A stretch of 64,000 nt of DNA from Gyrodactylus bullatarudis (GCA_012064415.1 SSNU01000073.1:1-64000), one strand, 5' to 3'; shown: positions 37,501 to 46,017, counted from the stretch's first letter. Program-made: numbers and translations. The notes: generated by a model not told the origin, from the letters alone.

Positions 37501-40500
37501 CCACCTCTTCTGTTTCTACAACCTCATCTCTAACCATAGGATGATTGATGAATTTGTCCACAAATTTGGCCGGATAACTATTTTCCATCAAACATGACTT
37601 CGAATTCTCTATTTCATTTTTCCATTCCTCAGGACTTGCGATTCTTCTTATCCTCTTCCCTAGACCAATTACTAAGCCAATTTTATGAGATATAGGACTG
37701 AAACTAGCATAATGAAGATACTTCCCGTTATCAGTCTTCTTCTTATAAATATTTCTTAAAATTGATCCATCTTCTTTTCTGGTTAGTTTGACGTCTAGGA
37801 AACTCAAAATACCATTAGATTCTCTTTGCATAGTGAATTTAATATTCGGATGAAATGAGTTCATCTTGAAGAAAAAATTATCTATTGATACATCAGGTTT
37901 CATCAGAATAAAAGTGTCATCGACATATCTAATGTAAACATCAGTGAAAGTATTGATAGTTTCTGACATCTTATTCATTTCTAACCAACCTAAAAAGATA
38001 TCAGCTAAGAGAGGACTAAGAGGTGATCCCATAGCTATCCGATCTTTCTGAATAAACACTTTGTTTTGAAATTACAATTAGTACAACAGATTCTAATGAG
38101 AGATGCAATCTCATTACTTTGCATTTCAATAAAAGCTTTGATGATAGTAAGAGTCTCCTCTATAGGTATACTAGGAAATAGCGAACTTATATCTAATGAA
38201 ACCATTTCGTTTGAACCTATATTTAAATCTTTAACTCTATCGACAAATGAAAATGTATCTTTAACAACATATTTAGTATAGTAAGTATGTATAGGCTTTA
38301 AGATACCAATAAGTCATTTAGCTAAATTATGTTGTGGACATGACGACATATCCAAGATCGGCCGAATCGGAAAAACTTCAGGAATCACATTATTTATGAT
38401 CTTATGTGTCTTTGGATGTAGATATAACCTTGTATTCTTCATCACTATAGAATTTCTGGTTTTATCAGAAATTAATAATAATCCCTGTTGTATGAGACTC
38501 AAACAATTAACAGTTGATCACAAACTTGTATTGGTTTCATACAATAGTTAAACAAAAAGGAATTACAGAAAGTTATACAATTTTTTAAAATACATATTGA
38601 ATAAAGCATTATTTTTTGAATTAGAATAAACGTGACTCTTATTTATCTGGGATAAAAGAACACAGCTTACAACAATCACTTAGCTATCTTATACATGGAT
38701 CGTTCCATGGATTCCATTTCTTTATAATATAATTTTCTATCTCTCCCAGTATTGACAAGTTTACTCTCATCCGAGAGAAAATCGAAACCTGCTCTATAGT
38801 AATCATCCTTATACATTGAATCTGGCCAAATTTCGAAAATGCCCCAGTTTCCCACTTTTTCAACGTTTGAGCTCAAATTTCGGAGATTTAAAGAAATCTG
38901 ATACTAATATTTCGGATTAAGATTATACGAAGAATCCTAATTTTAAGTCTATATTTTAATATACTGCTTTGTACAAAATCCGATGATGTCAAAAACGTAG
39001 AAAAACGAATACTATTTCTAATTGGGGAGTAATGCTCTTCTGTTAAATCAATAGCTCATTCTGCAAATTCGAGTGTACTAAACTTGTTTATGAGAAGAAA
39101 ATACCCATTTTACCATAGCATATGAATATGGATATTAAATTTGAATTTATGTACAATGAATATTGTACATACATATATTATATACGTTGAGTTTACGACG
39201 AGTTAAAAGGAAATGTACTCAGATTTTACTTTGTAAGTATCTATCATGAGTATTTATGTAGGCATGGATTACTCACCAACTCTGTGAACGACAATCGAAA
39301 AAGTCAATGAATTTTTCATTATCCTCCTGTTGAATATGCCAAGCGATTCCGGGAAAGAATTTGAATAGTCCAGATGAAGAACAGAAATACTGCCATTTCA
39401 AGGTAATATCATTTTTACGATTATTAGTGAATATATCATTCAAGCTTTGAGTCCAATTTCCGACTGTCCTTAACAGTATTGCTGAAATAAAATGGTTGAA
39501 TTCAGGATAGGATTAAATTGGTTGCAATTAAAGCTATTCTTGATGAATTTGAGAATTAATGACATTAATGAAAAAATTGGAAAGTTTCGAAACCTTGATG
39601 ATGAAAAAGTGAGATTTTAGAAAAAATTAAAAATTCTCAAATCTATTGAGAAGGAACTTGACTATCTCACTTAAAGAGGCTTTAGAAAAAAAAGCTAATT
39701 ATATTCAAATTGATATTTACTTTTTAATAGAATAGAAGTAGATTCATAAAAAAATTTAGCTATTTTCACACAGCTTCAAAAAGAAATTTAAATATTGCTA
39801 ACGAAAATAGCTGCTAAACCAGAAGAAGTAGCTTAGATTAAAGAGGCAATGAATGGTAGAGAATTTTTAACAGATTATTTTCATCTTGTTAGAGTTGTGA
39901 TTATAACCCTATAATAAACTTGCAAGAGGAAAAATAGGACATAAAATTCGATAAAATATAAATTCTAATATTTCTCAAAATCTACATGCTAAACTGTGTG
40001 ATACAAATCCAAATAAAAACAAAAGTTGCTAAGAATAACTCGGTTTCTCCCAGTCTTGAGTGTGATCATGGAAGAAAAAAAGAAAGGAAAAACTTACACA
40101 AATCATAAACATTTGTTGGGACATGAGCTGTTGAAATCGACTTGTTAACCTGCATGTTATTGAGCATGGGATCTCGTTCTAATTTCATACAATAACTTTT
40201 GTCGCATTCATGAAGGTTGTTAACACACTTTGTAGGATCAGAAGATACAAGTTTTGATCTTACATAACACTAAATAAAAATATTCAAGGGATAGAAGCAC
40301 TCATAAAATTCTTGGGACTAATGCAACTTACATTAGTTTCATTTTCCCTTTCACTTCGAACAAGATCAGCAATAATCTGAAAGACGTTGATTAATCGAAA
40401 AAGAAAATTATATTGTTTTAGGGTTGCTTACTTCAGAGTAATTCGTTTTTGCAAATTTCTCATAAGCATCCTCGGTATCATTTTTAAGGCTTAGCACCTC

Positions 40501-40818
40501 ATGCTCGGTTTCGTTGACAATTTTACTGATTTTAGCAACTGAATCCATGAGAAATTCTTTGGCTACTTCATCGTTTATTTCTTTTGCGTGATAATCCTTA
40601 CTAGAATAAATCTAAACAGAATAGTCAGGCATATTCAAATGAAAACTAAAAGTATCGCTTACATCTTCAAGTTTTTCAACCAGCATTAATTCATTTAAAT
40701 CTTTGAAAAGACCATTAATTTCTCTTGCCCATTCTTCCATTTCATTTGATTCCACAGAAATCCCAGAGTAGGTTAAAATAAATAGAATAAATAACATGAA
40801 TTCCATTTCTGAGCTCAA
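8957..40818 (-). CDS. CACNA2D: Voltage-gated calcium channel alpha2/delta subunit (whole gene, at least 25 exons over 32 kb)
   Basis: This gene encodes the extracellular accessory subunit that traffics and tunes high-voltage-activated calcium channels. In order the exons encode a signal peptide, VWA-N, a VWA domain with an intact MIDAS (MDKSGSMKG), Cache-type repeats (GILLGVVGVDVALQEF), the VGCC alpha2 region and a Cys-rich delta end closing with a short hydrophobic tail. The listed exons sum to roughly 1,260 codons, close to family length, and splice phases match at nearly every junction. The gene lies between a converging gene at 7.1 kb and a divergent zinc-finger gene at 41.4 kb. Introns of 4.1 kb (39.3-35.0), 7.2 kb (31.5-24.2) and 3.0 kb (22.3-19.3) contain most transposons of the window. 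Exons between 13.9 and 10.6 kb are unresolved. The paralogue class (1-4) cannot be assigned. Confidence 0.92.
9815..9945. repeat. Dispersed repeat, inverted copy of 16150-16300
   Basis: Intronic sequence containing GGCCAATCAGAAGCAAG, ATGAAGCCATCTGATTGG and ATTACGGCTCAACAAAGGCC. These occur in the opposite orientation at about 16165-16290. Partial copies appear near 18130-18350. Confidence 0.6.
10826..11546. mobile_element. Tc1/mariner-like MITE (about 720 bp)
   Basis: The ends are inverted repeats: the left reads TACAGTCGTGCATCAGTTTT and the right, reverse-complemented, reads TACAATTATGCATCAGTTTT; both begin with TA, the target site of this superfamily. The similarity extends through GGT and a GCGA-like core. 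The interior has no transposase. A piggyBac-like end (TTAACCCCTTAAACC) lies inside at about 11004. Confidence 0.5.
11590..12760 (-). other. Candidate additional or duplicated alpha2/delta exons (unresolved)
   Basis: Minus-strand coding-like segments lie at about 12414-12755 (VYRYYSLHTGGSLVTQ, later CCCALTSSCKCN), 12150-12410 (Ser-rich), 11850-11884 (35 nt, flanked by CAG and GTGAGT) and 11600-11800 (YHYYDPEPDEYQ, then FNITKLLASTR and SGDSSCDNC). The last resembles the undoubted C-terminal exon (FNFLILNTRKA..SNCGDCKK). They may be linker exons, alternative C-terminal exons or a decayed partial duplication. I could not find a set of splice sites that joins them all in frame. Confidence 0.35.
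11930..12150. repeat. Single copy of the foldback repeat unit
   Basis: Starts TTAATGTGAAGATGGGAATT, continues TTTGTACAAAATTCTCAATT and later holds a copy of the fragment CACAATTAGTCAAAGA. These correspond in order to landmarks in the left arm of the inverted repeat at 17.2 kb, but with considerable divergence. Another copy in the opposite orientation lies at about 13495-13695. Confidence 0.55.
13495..13695. repeat. Single copy of the foldback repeat unit, opposite orientation
   Basis: Contains CTAATTGTGATCATAAAAAT, CACTTTGAAATCAAC and the end motif CTCCCATCTGCATATTAA, matching the right arm of the 17.2-17.9 kb inverted repeat. Confidence 0.5.
13929..19272 (-). CDS. CACNA2D: alpha2/delta exons 16-22: Cache 2 and VGCC alpha2 region
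   Basis: Exons: 19171-19272, 18513-18745 (TPFVIGLALPWND), 16557-16847 (INPICALQEI, IRIKNYTKLLYP), 15705-15820 (GERIFVFHAPVAE), 14447-14676 (QTAFAVTGIQLVLNQF, CYVITESLIIIYNSG), 14069-14139 and 13929-14007 (VLFDFQGICMEPAKK). They match family motifs TPFSLGVVL, RTAIAAAAGVQMKLEF, CFVIDNNGFILIS and YDYQAMC. Junction phases (2/1, 2/1, 1/2, 0, 2/1) are all compatible. The last exon ends on a codon boundary, whereas the next certain exon (10056-10580) needs a phase-1 partner, so at least one intervening exon exists. Confidence 0.88.
14886..15108 (+). pseudogene. Small secreted-protein-like frame with a frameshift
   Basis: From an ATG at 14886 the frame reads MKKLVFILKFCSIAVFFW, a convincing signal-peptide-like start, and continues to CFSYD before a stop. 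A +1 shift there opens a second frame (DTEYDNCPNEPNYFFVNKYE) that ends near 15108. Together they would encode a secreted peptide of about 70 residues. It lies in an alpha2/delta intron on the opposite strand. With no homologue and one break it is either a decayed gene or chance. Confidence 0.3.
15200..15420. repeat. Dispersed repeat R15 (empty-site copy)
   Basis: Intronic copy of a repeat also found at about 27780-27902 plus 29546-29610, and at 38836-38940. Shared landmarks in order: TTTTGAGC, ATTTTTAT, CAAGATTTAAAGCAGTTAAA and AAGAATTCGAATTC. This copy lacks the piggyBac insertion that splits the 27.9 kb copy at the TTAA. Confidence 0.6.
16150..16300. repeat. Dispersed repeat, partner of 9815-9945
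   Basis: Reads TTAGTTGAGCCGTAATCT, GGGGCTGACCAATCAGATGG and GCTTGCTTCTCATTGGTCC. It is the reverse complement, with divergence, of the copy near 9.9 kb. Confidence 0.55.
17210..17938. repeat. Foldback element: large inverted repeat with about 280-bp arms
   Basis: The left arm (about 17210-17497) and right arm (about 17655-17938) are nearly perfect reverse complements, separated by about 155 bp. Landmarks include GGGATATTTCAAATCTAGCG on the left and CGCTAGATTTGAAATATCCC on the right. The arm ends carry a TTAATATTAAGATG motif. No coding frame is credible. It lies in the alpha2/delta intron between exons 17 and 18 and could form a long hairpin in the transcript. Confidence 0.85.
19770..20000 (-). 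pseudogene. MULE transposase remnant: C-terminal SWIM zinc finger
   Basis: The minus-strand frame includes HYNLCLCKFMVHNGFPCEHI, fitting the SWIM pattern CxCx(n)CxH with the common GxPCxH core. About 50 residues follow. Upstream coding in another frame (VGKDNSNS) suggests a frameshift near 20015, and the catalytic DDE core is not visible. Remnant of a transposase; not expected to be functional. Confidence 0.65.
20853..21588 (-). mobile_element. 5'-truncated Jockey/CR1-like LINE fragment
   Basis: A minus-strand frame (20912-21571 region) encodes the C-terminal part of a LINE ORF2, beginning MGLYINRDKCKIMLPSG and matching the fuller copy at 25.0-27.1 kb over its whole length. A run of about 18 T on the plus strand at about 20855-20872 is its poly(A) tail. 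The 5' break at about 21588 abuts the MULE inverted repeat. No target duplication is evident. Confidence 0.8.
22305..31892 (-). CDS. CACNA2D: alpha2/delta exons 11-15: linker and first Cache-like segment
   Basis: Exons: 31800-31892 (KYLDVVARS..YWTGPDEVQF), 31478-31531 (small, 54 nt), about 24146-24238 (acidic, QEEIDQKNSMSKEE), 23541-23624 (MYTSAAMASYDR) and 22305-22547 (NKGILLGVVGVDVALQEF, then GHVLFHPNYRPMY). The last matches the conserved GILLGVVGSDVALREL and GYILSHPDLRPLY motifs. All are phase 0. The two small linker exons are the least certain because they carry no family motif, although their splice sites and phases are clean. Confidence 0.8.
24684..24732. repeat. Solo copy of the GGGTCTCTTCAGAC foldback end
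   Basis: Reads GTGATAAATGTTATGTTTCG then CCAGGTCTCTTCAGAC, a diverged copy of the arm of the inverted repeat at 35.1-35.4 kb. Another single copy is at about 60019-60062 in opposite orientation. Confidence 0.6.
25011..27115 (-). mobile_element. Jockey/CR1-like non-LTR retrotransposon (LINE), 5' truncated
   Basis: The minus-strand ORF2 starts inside the APE endonuclease (27102-26851: MDFLGDFNFP and the catalytic SDH) and continues into reverse transcriptase (about 26900-25011). RT motifs are clear: IPKIKKYSDFSHLRPIS, HYLDISKAFDRLKF, SGVPQGSTIGPLLFN and KYADDLKF. A run of nine A (plus-strand T at about 26863-26871) marks a one-base frameshift between the endonuclease and RT frames, so this copy is inactive. 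It is the longest of three related copies in alpha2/delta introns, all on the minus strand. Clade assignment beyond Jockey/CR1-like is uncertain. Confidence 0.88.
27692..27776. repeat. Short inverted-repeat element (about 85 bp MITE)
   Basis: The ends AGGTAATATATCCC and GGGATATACCT are inverted repeats. The segment matching CTAATCCATTACTAAATAAG recurs inverted at about 36428-36480, where the sequence reads CTTATTTACTAATGGATTAG. Confidence 0.5.
27899..29545 (+). mobile_element. piggyBac transposon, internally deleted
   Basis: The element is flanked by TTAA (27899-27902 and 29542-29545), with inverted ends CCCTTTCGGTGCCG and, at the other end, CCCTTTCGATGCCG. Inside each end is a palindrome GGACATATATGTCC (27920, 29394; another at 28255), giving symmetrical subterminal structure. 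It carries N- and C-terminal parts of a transposase with the middle missing. It interrupts repeat R15 exactly at its internal TTAA (intact copy at 15.2 kb). Confidence 0.88.
28284..29311 (+). pseudogene. piggyBac transposase, broken and deleted
   Basis: An N-terminal acidic segment (28284-28532) ends at a stop. A second frame from 28543 encodes the C-terminal catalytic half, with EIVSVYNKSMGGVDLFD, the family motif carrying the last catalytic Asp. A 34-nt intron (28860-28893, GTAAGA..TTTTAG) separates RAKNW from YFAIFQW, and the protein ends in a Cys-rich zinc module (C-x2-C, C-x2-C). The central part with the first two catalytic Asp residues is absent and the halves are in different frames, so it cannot encode an active enzyme. 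Confidence 0.85.
29835..30180 (-). mobile_element. 5'-truncated LINE fragment
   Basis: The minus-strand frame encodes the last ~108 residues of the Jockey/CR1-like ORF2, including ILASGLQPLWIRRNAFIVKN and HIRNKLDYTKTLLYPDLH, which align with the ends of the 25.0 and 20.9 kb copies but with substantial divergence, so it is an older or different subfamily. Confidence 0.75.
31961..35041 (-). CDS. CACNA2D: alpha2/delta exons 6-10: VWA domain with MIDAS
   Basis: Exons: 34891-35041 (EMVILMDKSGSMKG, the DxSxS metal-site motif, then ENDFFNIIM), 33679-33753 (FDHEAHFADPQL), 33534-33623 (NYESALRKAFGLFGE), 32244-32357 (CNQQIMIITDSAPE) and 31961-32095 (VRIFTYLIGQQ, MACNNRGFAVSI). These match, in order, the family motifs DVSGSMKG, ENDFVNIIAYN, ALREAF, CNQAIMLISDGA, VRVFTYLIG and ACNNKGYY. 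All five join in phase. The intron after 33534 starts directly with Penelope-like sequence (see findings). Confidence 0.92.
32900..33533 (-). mobile_element. Truncated Penelope-like element fused to an alpha2/delta splice donor
   Basis: The fragment matches the C-terminal half of the 37-38.5 kb Penelope-like element: SPISHK..LVIGLGKRIKRI, then, after a break near 33350, QLKIVFKTQRLFSLIHKD and the GIY-YIG motif CGASYIGRTIRKLS. It begins right at the 3' boundary of alpha2/delta exon 8, so the GTAAGT donor spans the host/element junction. The frame is broken near 33350; about 630 bp remain. Confidence 0.8.
35119..35431. repeat. Foldback element with about 105-bp arms
   Basis: The left arm (about 35119-35223) and right arm (about 35328-35431) are almost perfect reverse complements: TCAACACTCATAAGGAAGAT, GATAAACGTTTTATTTCGCC and GGGTCTCTTCAGACTTAATC occur in both. 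The loop is about 104 bp. Single arms occur at 24684-24732 and 60019-60062, so this is a mobile family. It lies in the large alpha2/delta intron. Confidence 0.85.
35440..35957 (+). pseudogene. MULE-type transposase remnant with SWIM zinc finger
   Basis: In one plus-strand frame 35700-35957 encodes NNKCSCEFGEHNGIPCAHII followed by ATYIHLSKPFEDMVAKHFKV and an acidic tail to a stop. CSC..GIPCAH fits the SWIM zinc finger of Mutator-like transposases. No catalytic core or intact upstream frame is visible. It lies immediately right of the foldback element, which might be its end or an independent insertion. Confidence 0.6.
36127..36190. repeat. Short tandem repeat, GGCATTTTTCAAAATA-type
   Basis: About three imperfect units of a roughly 24-bp sequence: CATGACATTTTTTAAAAATA, CCGGCATTTTTCAAAATA and CATGGCATTTTTCAAAATA. 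Confidence 0.55.
36428..36480. repeat. Half copy of the AGGTAATATATCCC MITE
   Basis: Reads AGGTAATATATCCCTCAGGT then TCGTCTTATTTACTAATGG, the inverted counterpart of the right half of the element at 27692-27776. No second end is visible nearby. Confidence 0.5.
37000..38520 (-). mobile_element. Penelope-like element with reverse transcriptase and GIY-YIG endonuclease
   Basis: Minus-strand frames encode, in order, LHPKTHKIINNVIPEVFPIR (about 38314-38502), SLDISSLFPSIPIEETL (about 38100-38280), then a long frame 38059-37031 with MGSPLSPLLADIFLGWLE, IRYVDDTFILMK and a C-terminal GIY-YIG domain (CDCGASYIGRTIRKLS..HL). RT followed by GIY-YIG is diagnostic of Penelope-like elements. At least two frame breaks, near 38060 and 38310, make it non-functional. 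It sits in the alpha2/delta intron between exons 5 and 6. Confidence 0.88.
38836..38940. repeat. Dispersed repeat R15, third copy
   Basis: Contains AATGCCCCAGTTTCCCAC, ACGTTTGAGCTCAAATTT and AAGATTATACGAAGAATCCT, a diverged copy of the repeat at 15.2 kb. It lacks the TTAA that received piggyBac in the 27.9 kb copy. Confidence 0.45.
39277..40818 (-). CDS. CACNA2D: alpha2/delta exons 1-5: signal peptide and VWA-N region
   Basis: Approximate exons are 40663-40818, 40433-40612, 40332-40376, 40098-40269 and 39277-39482. Exon 1 has a hydrophobic signal (MEFMLFILFILTYSG) followed by NEMEEWAREI, matching the tryptophan-containing start of VWA-N; translation may begin at 40816-40818 or at the second ATG four codons later. 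Exon 4 carries HVPTNVYDL, matching the conserved VQVPTNVY motif that precedes VWA in this family. Exon 5 carries WQYFCSSSGLFKFFPGIAW and FFDCRSQSW, matching the conserved WQYFGS..GFFRIYPG and DCRNRGWY motifs. Confidence 0.9.
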
Positions 40819-41373
40819 GAGAAATGCAAATGGCAGTCAGAAAATATTCTCTATTTTAAGAGAAAATTTTGAACAAATATTATTGGATCAAATGATATAA
40901 GCGAATTGATTGGTTAATCCATGGGAATCAATCTCAAATAAATTCCCATTTTATTTATTCATAGGTGATTCATGATCGTTTAACACAAATAACTTGAATT
41001 ATAATAAATGAATAAAGGAAACTAGAATATAATGAGTATTTGTGTTAGAATTAGTTGACATTCCTTCTGTCAACCTTCATTTTAAGTTCTAAAACATTGA
41101 AATACAGTTAGGTTGTCACTACCTTATAGATTCCTGAAAAATGAAAAAAGAGTTTGAGTATTCTCTTTTTAGAGAATGTAAGAAACAGCATAAGTTATGC
41201 TGCATAAAAGTATTAATTTTTTTTAAAGTTGAAAATTTTTGATTTCCCACATTTGTTTTTATTCAATCCAATATTTTTGTTTCACAATTTTGTTGTTTAA
41301 ATTCGACTACTTTTTGTGCACAATTCACTTACAAAAAGAAATATTTAACATTTATTTATAACTAACTAGCAAT
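40819..41373. promoter_or_regulatory. Bidirectional promoter region between alpha2/delta and the zinc-finger gene
   Basis: The 555 bp between two divergent start codons must hold both promoters. I see AT-rich sequence, an ATTGGTTAATCC (CCAAT-like) motif near 40909 and no repeat or mobile element. No specific start site can be assigned. Confidence 0.45.
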
Positions 41374-44300
41374 ATGCCCGCTTTTATGCGATCAAAAAAT
41401 AAAAGGGCTGAAACTTTTGAAGATAATTCGAATGAAGCTTCTTCTTGGTTGTGCTGGCAATGTTCTTTTGTCGGGAATAGTTCAGATGAACTATCATTTC
41501 ATTTAGAGACTTGCGAATCAATTATTCCCCCAGATTGCTCCAACTTATCGGGTTGTCCTTATTGTCCATTGACTGAAGATTGTCACTCGAAGAATTGTTT
41601 CAATGTTCATACCTTCACAGAGCATGCCAATCAAATGCATTCAGAAATTGAAGGGATAATTTGTCCTTATTGTGCCATAGAAATGAAACCCATGAATCTA
41701 CTCCGCTTGGTCCAACATATAATGTTTTATCATAAAATATTCTGGAGACCATCTCCATGTAAGTCTAGTTTTGTTATTATTAACTCATTTGATAACCTCC
41801 AGTATTTATTTAAAAAACTTGAACGTCTGTGCTAGTCCAAAGATCTTTTCTTAGTTTTAATTTAATTAATTAAACGAGAATAATATTATAAATTCTTAAA
41901 TAATTATGTTTGTGTATTTGAATTGGAATTTGTAAGATGTTAGGCATAAACTGTTCCATCAATAAATTTAATTTTAGCTCTATATTTTGACCTAATACAT
42001 TAAATTATCTTTTAGATTCCCTGGCACATCTTAGAGTAGAAAAGATTCAAAGAGATATTGTTTGTACCGGTTGCGGTTTTACTACACCCCAAATAATTGA
42101 AACGGATCAAGTAACACCTCCTCCTAGTTTTCTTAGTCACATTCAAATTTGTAGTCAGAATGGTGCAAGTATTTGTGAACAAAAGTTTCCCAGTCAATCT
42201 ACAAAAGATTGTCGAATGTTGATAGAAAAGTTGTACCTTGAATCGGAGACAATTACTGCTCATTTCACACAGAGATTTCCCTTTTCTCGTGGTTTTGTCG
42301 ACTTTTCCAATACTCAACTATCTTCACTCTCTTACATGAATATTAAAGAATTACCCGAGTCCATACCTGAGTTGTGTGATGTTAAATGCCCTACACCATT
42401 CATTCCGAATGTTAATTTATCAAATGAACAGAAAAGTTTGGCTTTCGAAAATATCACAAATCAACCCAAATTAGAAAGTATTGTGGTTAATCTTGGAGAC
42501 CCGGGTGTCAATGAACAGTTTGCTTATACAGTGGAAGTTCAAAGTAAAATAGAACCTCAACCAATTATTGAATCGTACGCAGATTCCGGTCAAAATCAGC
42601 TCCTTGGCTATACCACTGAAACAGGAGAACAAATTCTCTTACCCACCCTTAAAGAAGAAGATGACGGTACTTTATCCGATCAGAATAGAGCTCAAAAAGC
42701 TAAAAAGAATCGTAGAGCACCTTCATTAAACTCTAATAATAATGGTCCAAATGTTCCCAAAGTTACTAAATTCGATGTACCGCTTACTATGCCTCCAGAA
42801 CCACCAAATGTTGAAGTTTTAAGAAAAAAGAAAAATCCTGATGGACGAGTTTTTGTTTGCCCTACTTGTGGCGAAAGTACCTTTACCAGTCTACGTGAAA
42901 GAGATGAGCATATGGAGAAAATTCACAATGGTGAATTAGTTTTTCCTTGCCAGGTGAGTGAATCCCCTTTATCTTGTTTTTTTGTGACGCTTTTTATCAA
43001 TAATTTTTTTAGTTATGCGGTACTGCATATCCCCTATACATTGCATTGAGGAGACATGCTGTTCTCAAACATTCAGCTCAATATGAAGCTGTCTTGTATG
43101 GTCTTATGCCGGAGAATGAACCTAATCAATGTCCAAAATGTGGAATTGTCGCCTTCTCTGATCCAGTTGTGCTTAAAATGCATCTTGCAGTTGTCCACAA
43201 TTTCGATGCTGATGAAAAGCCAAAAAAGTGAGTTTTTTAAATACAAACTTGATTATTTGAAATATTCTAAATATACTCTTTTTAGAGTCACCAAGCTAAA
43301 AACAACAGAAAGCGAAGAAGAATATGCTCCAACTCCAGATGAAGATCATAGTGATGAAAATCGTAAAAGATCTCTCTCAGTTATGATGAAAAAAGGTTTG
43401 TTTCTACGTCTCTTTCCTATCATAAAAATATTTTGATTCTGTATGCTTTTAGTTTCAATAACATGGCATAGATTGTCACCAGGGCAACCAAAAATAATAC
43501 CTAAAAATCGACTCAATAAGACCTTAGAATATGACTCATAAAACACAGTATTCCTTTAGAATACGAATCGCTAATAAGTAGTCATGAGAAAAAATCAAAA
43601 AGTATTTTCTATCTCATTTTTCATTATGTATTTTTTCTGGTTTAAATGAGATTCTATTCTCATTAATGGTATTCGCAAAATATAATTAAATGGTTATCTT
43701 AGTTATTCATTGAGAACACTAAAATCCTTAACTTGAATGACCAGCTTGTTCTGTTGGGGGTTGTACTTTTCGTAAGAATTCTAGTTCGAATGAATACGAG
43801 ACTTGTTCTGAAAAGACTCGCCCAAAATGAATTGTATGTATATGAGACATTTTTATAGGCAAAATGAGCCCTTAAGGCTTCGTTGCTTTTGTCGTGAAAA
43901 CTGACTTTTTAAAATGATCATTAGAGAATGATCTCCGAACACTTTTCTATTTCATGCTTGAAACAGATTCTTTATGCTTCATAATTGCTGTAAACGAAAA
44001 CTAAATTTAAAAATTGTCCTGTTCTGATATGCCATTTCCCCTAAAATCGTCAATTTTTTTCTAATTGACTGGATTTTTACAGATTGTATTAAGAATATAT
44101 TTAATATTAATTTGACGTGAAAGTCTGATTCGAAAAGATCAAAGTTTGTCCAATAATTAAAATTTATCATTTCTCGTAGTAAAATTCATTGGAAAATGTT
44201 GGCGAGAATTTGAAAATTTGACATCTTCAATTTAAACTATACAATGTAAATGCATATCTAAATAAAAATAAAAACATAAGGTGCAATAGGAATTTTTTCT

Positions 44301-45329
44301 TCTTTTATTTTCTATCAAATGATCGCATATATTCGAAAATTTTTATGATATAGTTGCGATAAAAGAAGCTGATTAAACCAATAAGCATTTATAGACATTT
44401 TGTTCCCCTTATAATGACTTTAAAAATATTAATCCAAACCTCTTTTAGCTCGCCCAAAGGGTCGAAGTCGTGGACGTCCTTCTACAATAAGTACTCTGGG
44501 CACTATTACATCGCGCATTTCAAATACCAGACAAGATGACGATGAACTATATTCTCCATCACAAAGTTATTCTCGACAAAAGCGAACACCACGAGGCCGT
44601 CGTTCCAGAGGATCACTCATGTCCCGAGGTCATAGTTCATCAGGTCGTAGCCGTTACAAAGATCCAACTGTTTACGGGGAAAAAACACGTTACGAAAAGT
44701 TTTGCGAGAAAAATGTAAACATATCAGAAACAGAAAAAATCGATCAAACCTTGACCGATCTTGAAATCAAGCTGGCCGATGTCTCACCAAGTACTGCTCC
44801 CACCTTATGTACTGAATGCCATCTCGAGGTACAAAATCATCGTGAATTATTATTGCACAATGAACTGGAACATAACTCAGCTCAAGTGGAACGTCACATG
44901 GGATGTAGTGTCTGTGGACGAGTATTTTTTGGTCAGCATGGTAAATATGATTTAATTGGCCATTTGAAGATTTCCCATCAACTCCAGCAAAGTAATAACC
45001 TAACCGAACGACCCTTTACATGTTCTAATCAACAGTGTCTGGGAATGTTCACCAGTATTCGTCTCAAGAGCTTACATCAATGTCCCATTCGACATTTGCC
45101 CCTTCATTTACTTCAGTCAGCTCAGCATCTCAGTAATTTCCTTGAAGGGATGCCTGTATCATCCAATGTCTTAGCTACTGAACTCTTGGCTGATCAAGTT
45201 GGCTGTTATATTCTGGCATATGGGTGTCCAGATTGTGGTTACATTTTCACAGGAGACAATGCAACACTCCGTTATGTTAAACATCGCAAAGAGGGTTCCT
45301 GTAATGTCCTCATGACTACTGGTCAGTAG
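41374..45329 (+). CDS. C2H2-type zinc-finger protein with basic AT-hook-like segment (5 exons, about 840 aa)
   Basis: Exons are about 41374-41760, 42015-42953, 43013-43228, 43287-43395 and 44450-45329, joining in phase. Zinc-finger-like modules include WLCWQCSF..H..C, CPYCPL..H..H, ICPYCAI..H..H, FVCPTCGE..H..H, FPCQLCGT..H..H, QCPKCGI..H..H, LCTECHL..H..H and GCSVCGR..H..H, mostly spaced widely rather than in tandem linkers. Exon 5 opens with a basic ARPKGRSRGRP stretch that resembles an AT-hook, followed by Arg/Ser-rich sequence. Widely spaced, heterogeneous fingers suggest a nuclear DNA- or protein-binding role; I do not recognise the orthologue. Two introns are 58-59 nt, one is 1.05 kb. 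AATAAA lies at about 45433. Confidence 0.85.
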
Positions 45330-46017
45330 ATAAGAGCATTTTGTTTTTTATTTGATTGAAGAAAGTTCTATCCATTAAAATTATTAATTGTAAATATTCA
45401 AAAAGATATTTAAAAAGTGTAAATAATAATAAAATAAATTTTTTATCTATTTTTCCAATATACATATAATTTGCAAGCCTTTACTTGAAAATATAGTTAC
45501 TTCTTGTGAATTTTGTCAAAGTCAAACTTTCGAAAATCATGTTGATCATAAGTTAAATAAGTTACTTCACAAAAGTTAATAGAATGAAATGGCAGAATTC
45601 AATTTGACAGGTCTTAACGAATGGAATATTTACAACGGATCAGACTCTAGGTGTAAACTCCAACCTTGGAAATTAAAAAATCAATCAAGGAGTCTAAGAC
45701 ATAAAAAAGATTAGAAAGAATCTTTTACTCTATGTACACAAGGGACTAGAGAGCTTATATACATGTTAGGACCTTTAATTTATTCATCCTTCTCTTTTCT
45801 GTGAGATCTGTATAATTTTCATTTTAAAAGGTTAATTTTTCAAAACTAAAAAAAATTTTTTTCTCTTAATTGGAATGTCCGGTTTAAGATGAGTCTACTA
45901 TTTTTAGAATTTATTAATTCTTCACAAAATATGAAAGAATTTATTGAAAAAGTTCTCGTGTCTCAATAAATTATCTAACGTATATTTCTCCGAATAAAAT
46001 ACAAAGTTGCCATCATT

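Noticed and set aside
38676..38876. Minus-strand frame of 66 codons (GIFEIWPDSMYKDD) as an alpha2/delta exon
   Set aside because: It partly overlaps the R15 repeat, lacks splice signals in the needed phases, and exons 5 and 6 already join perfectly without it.
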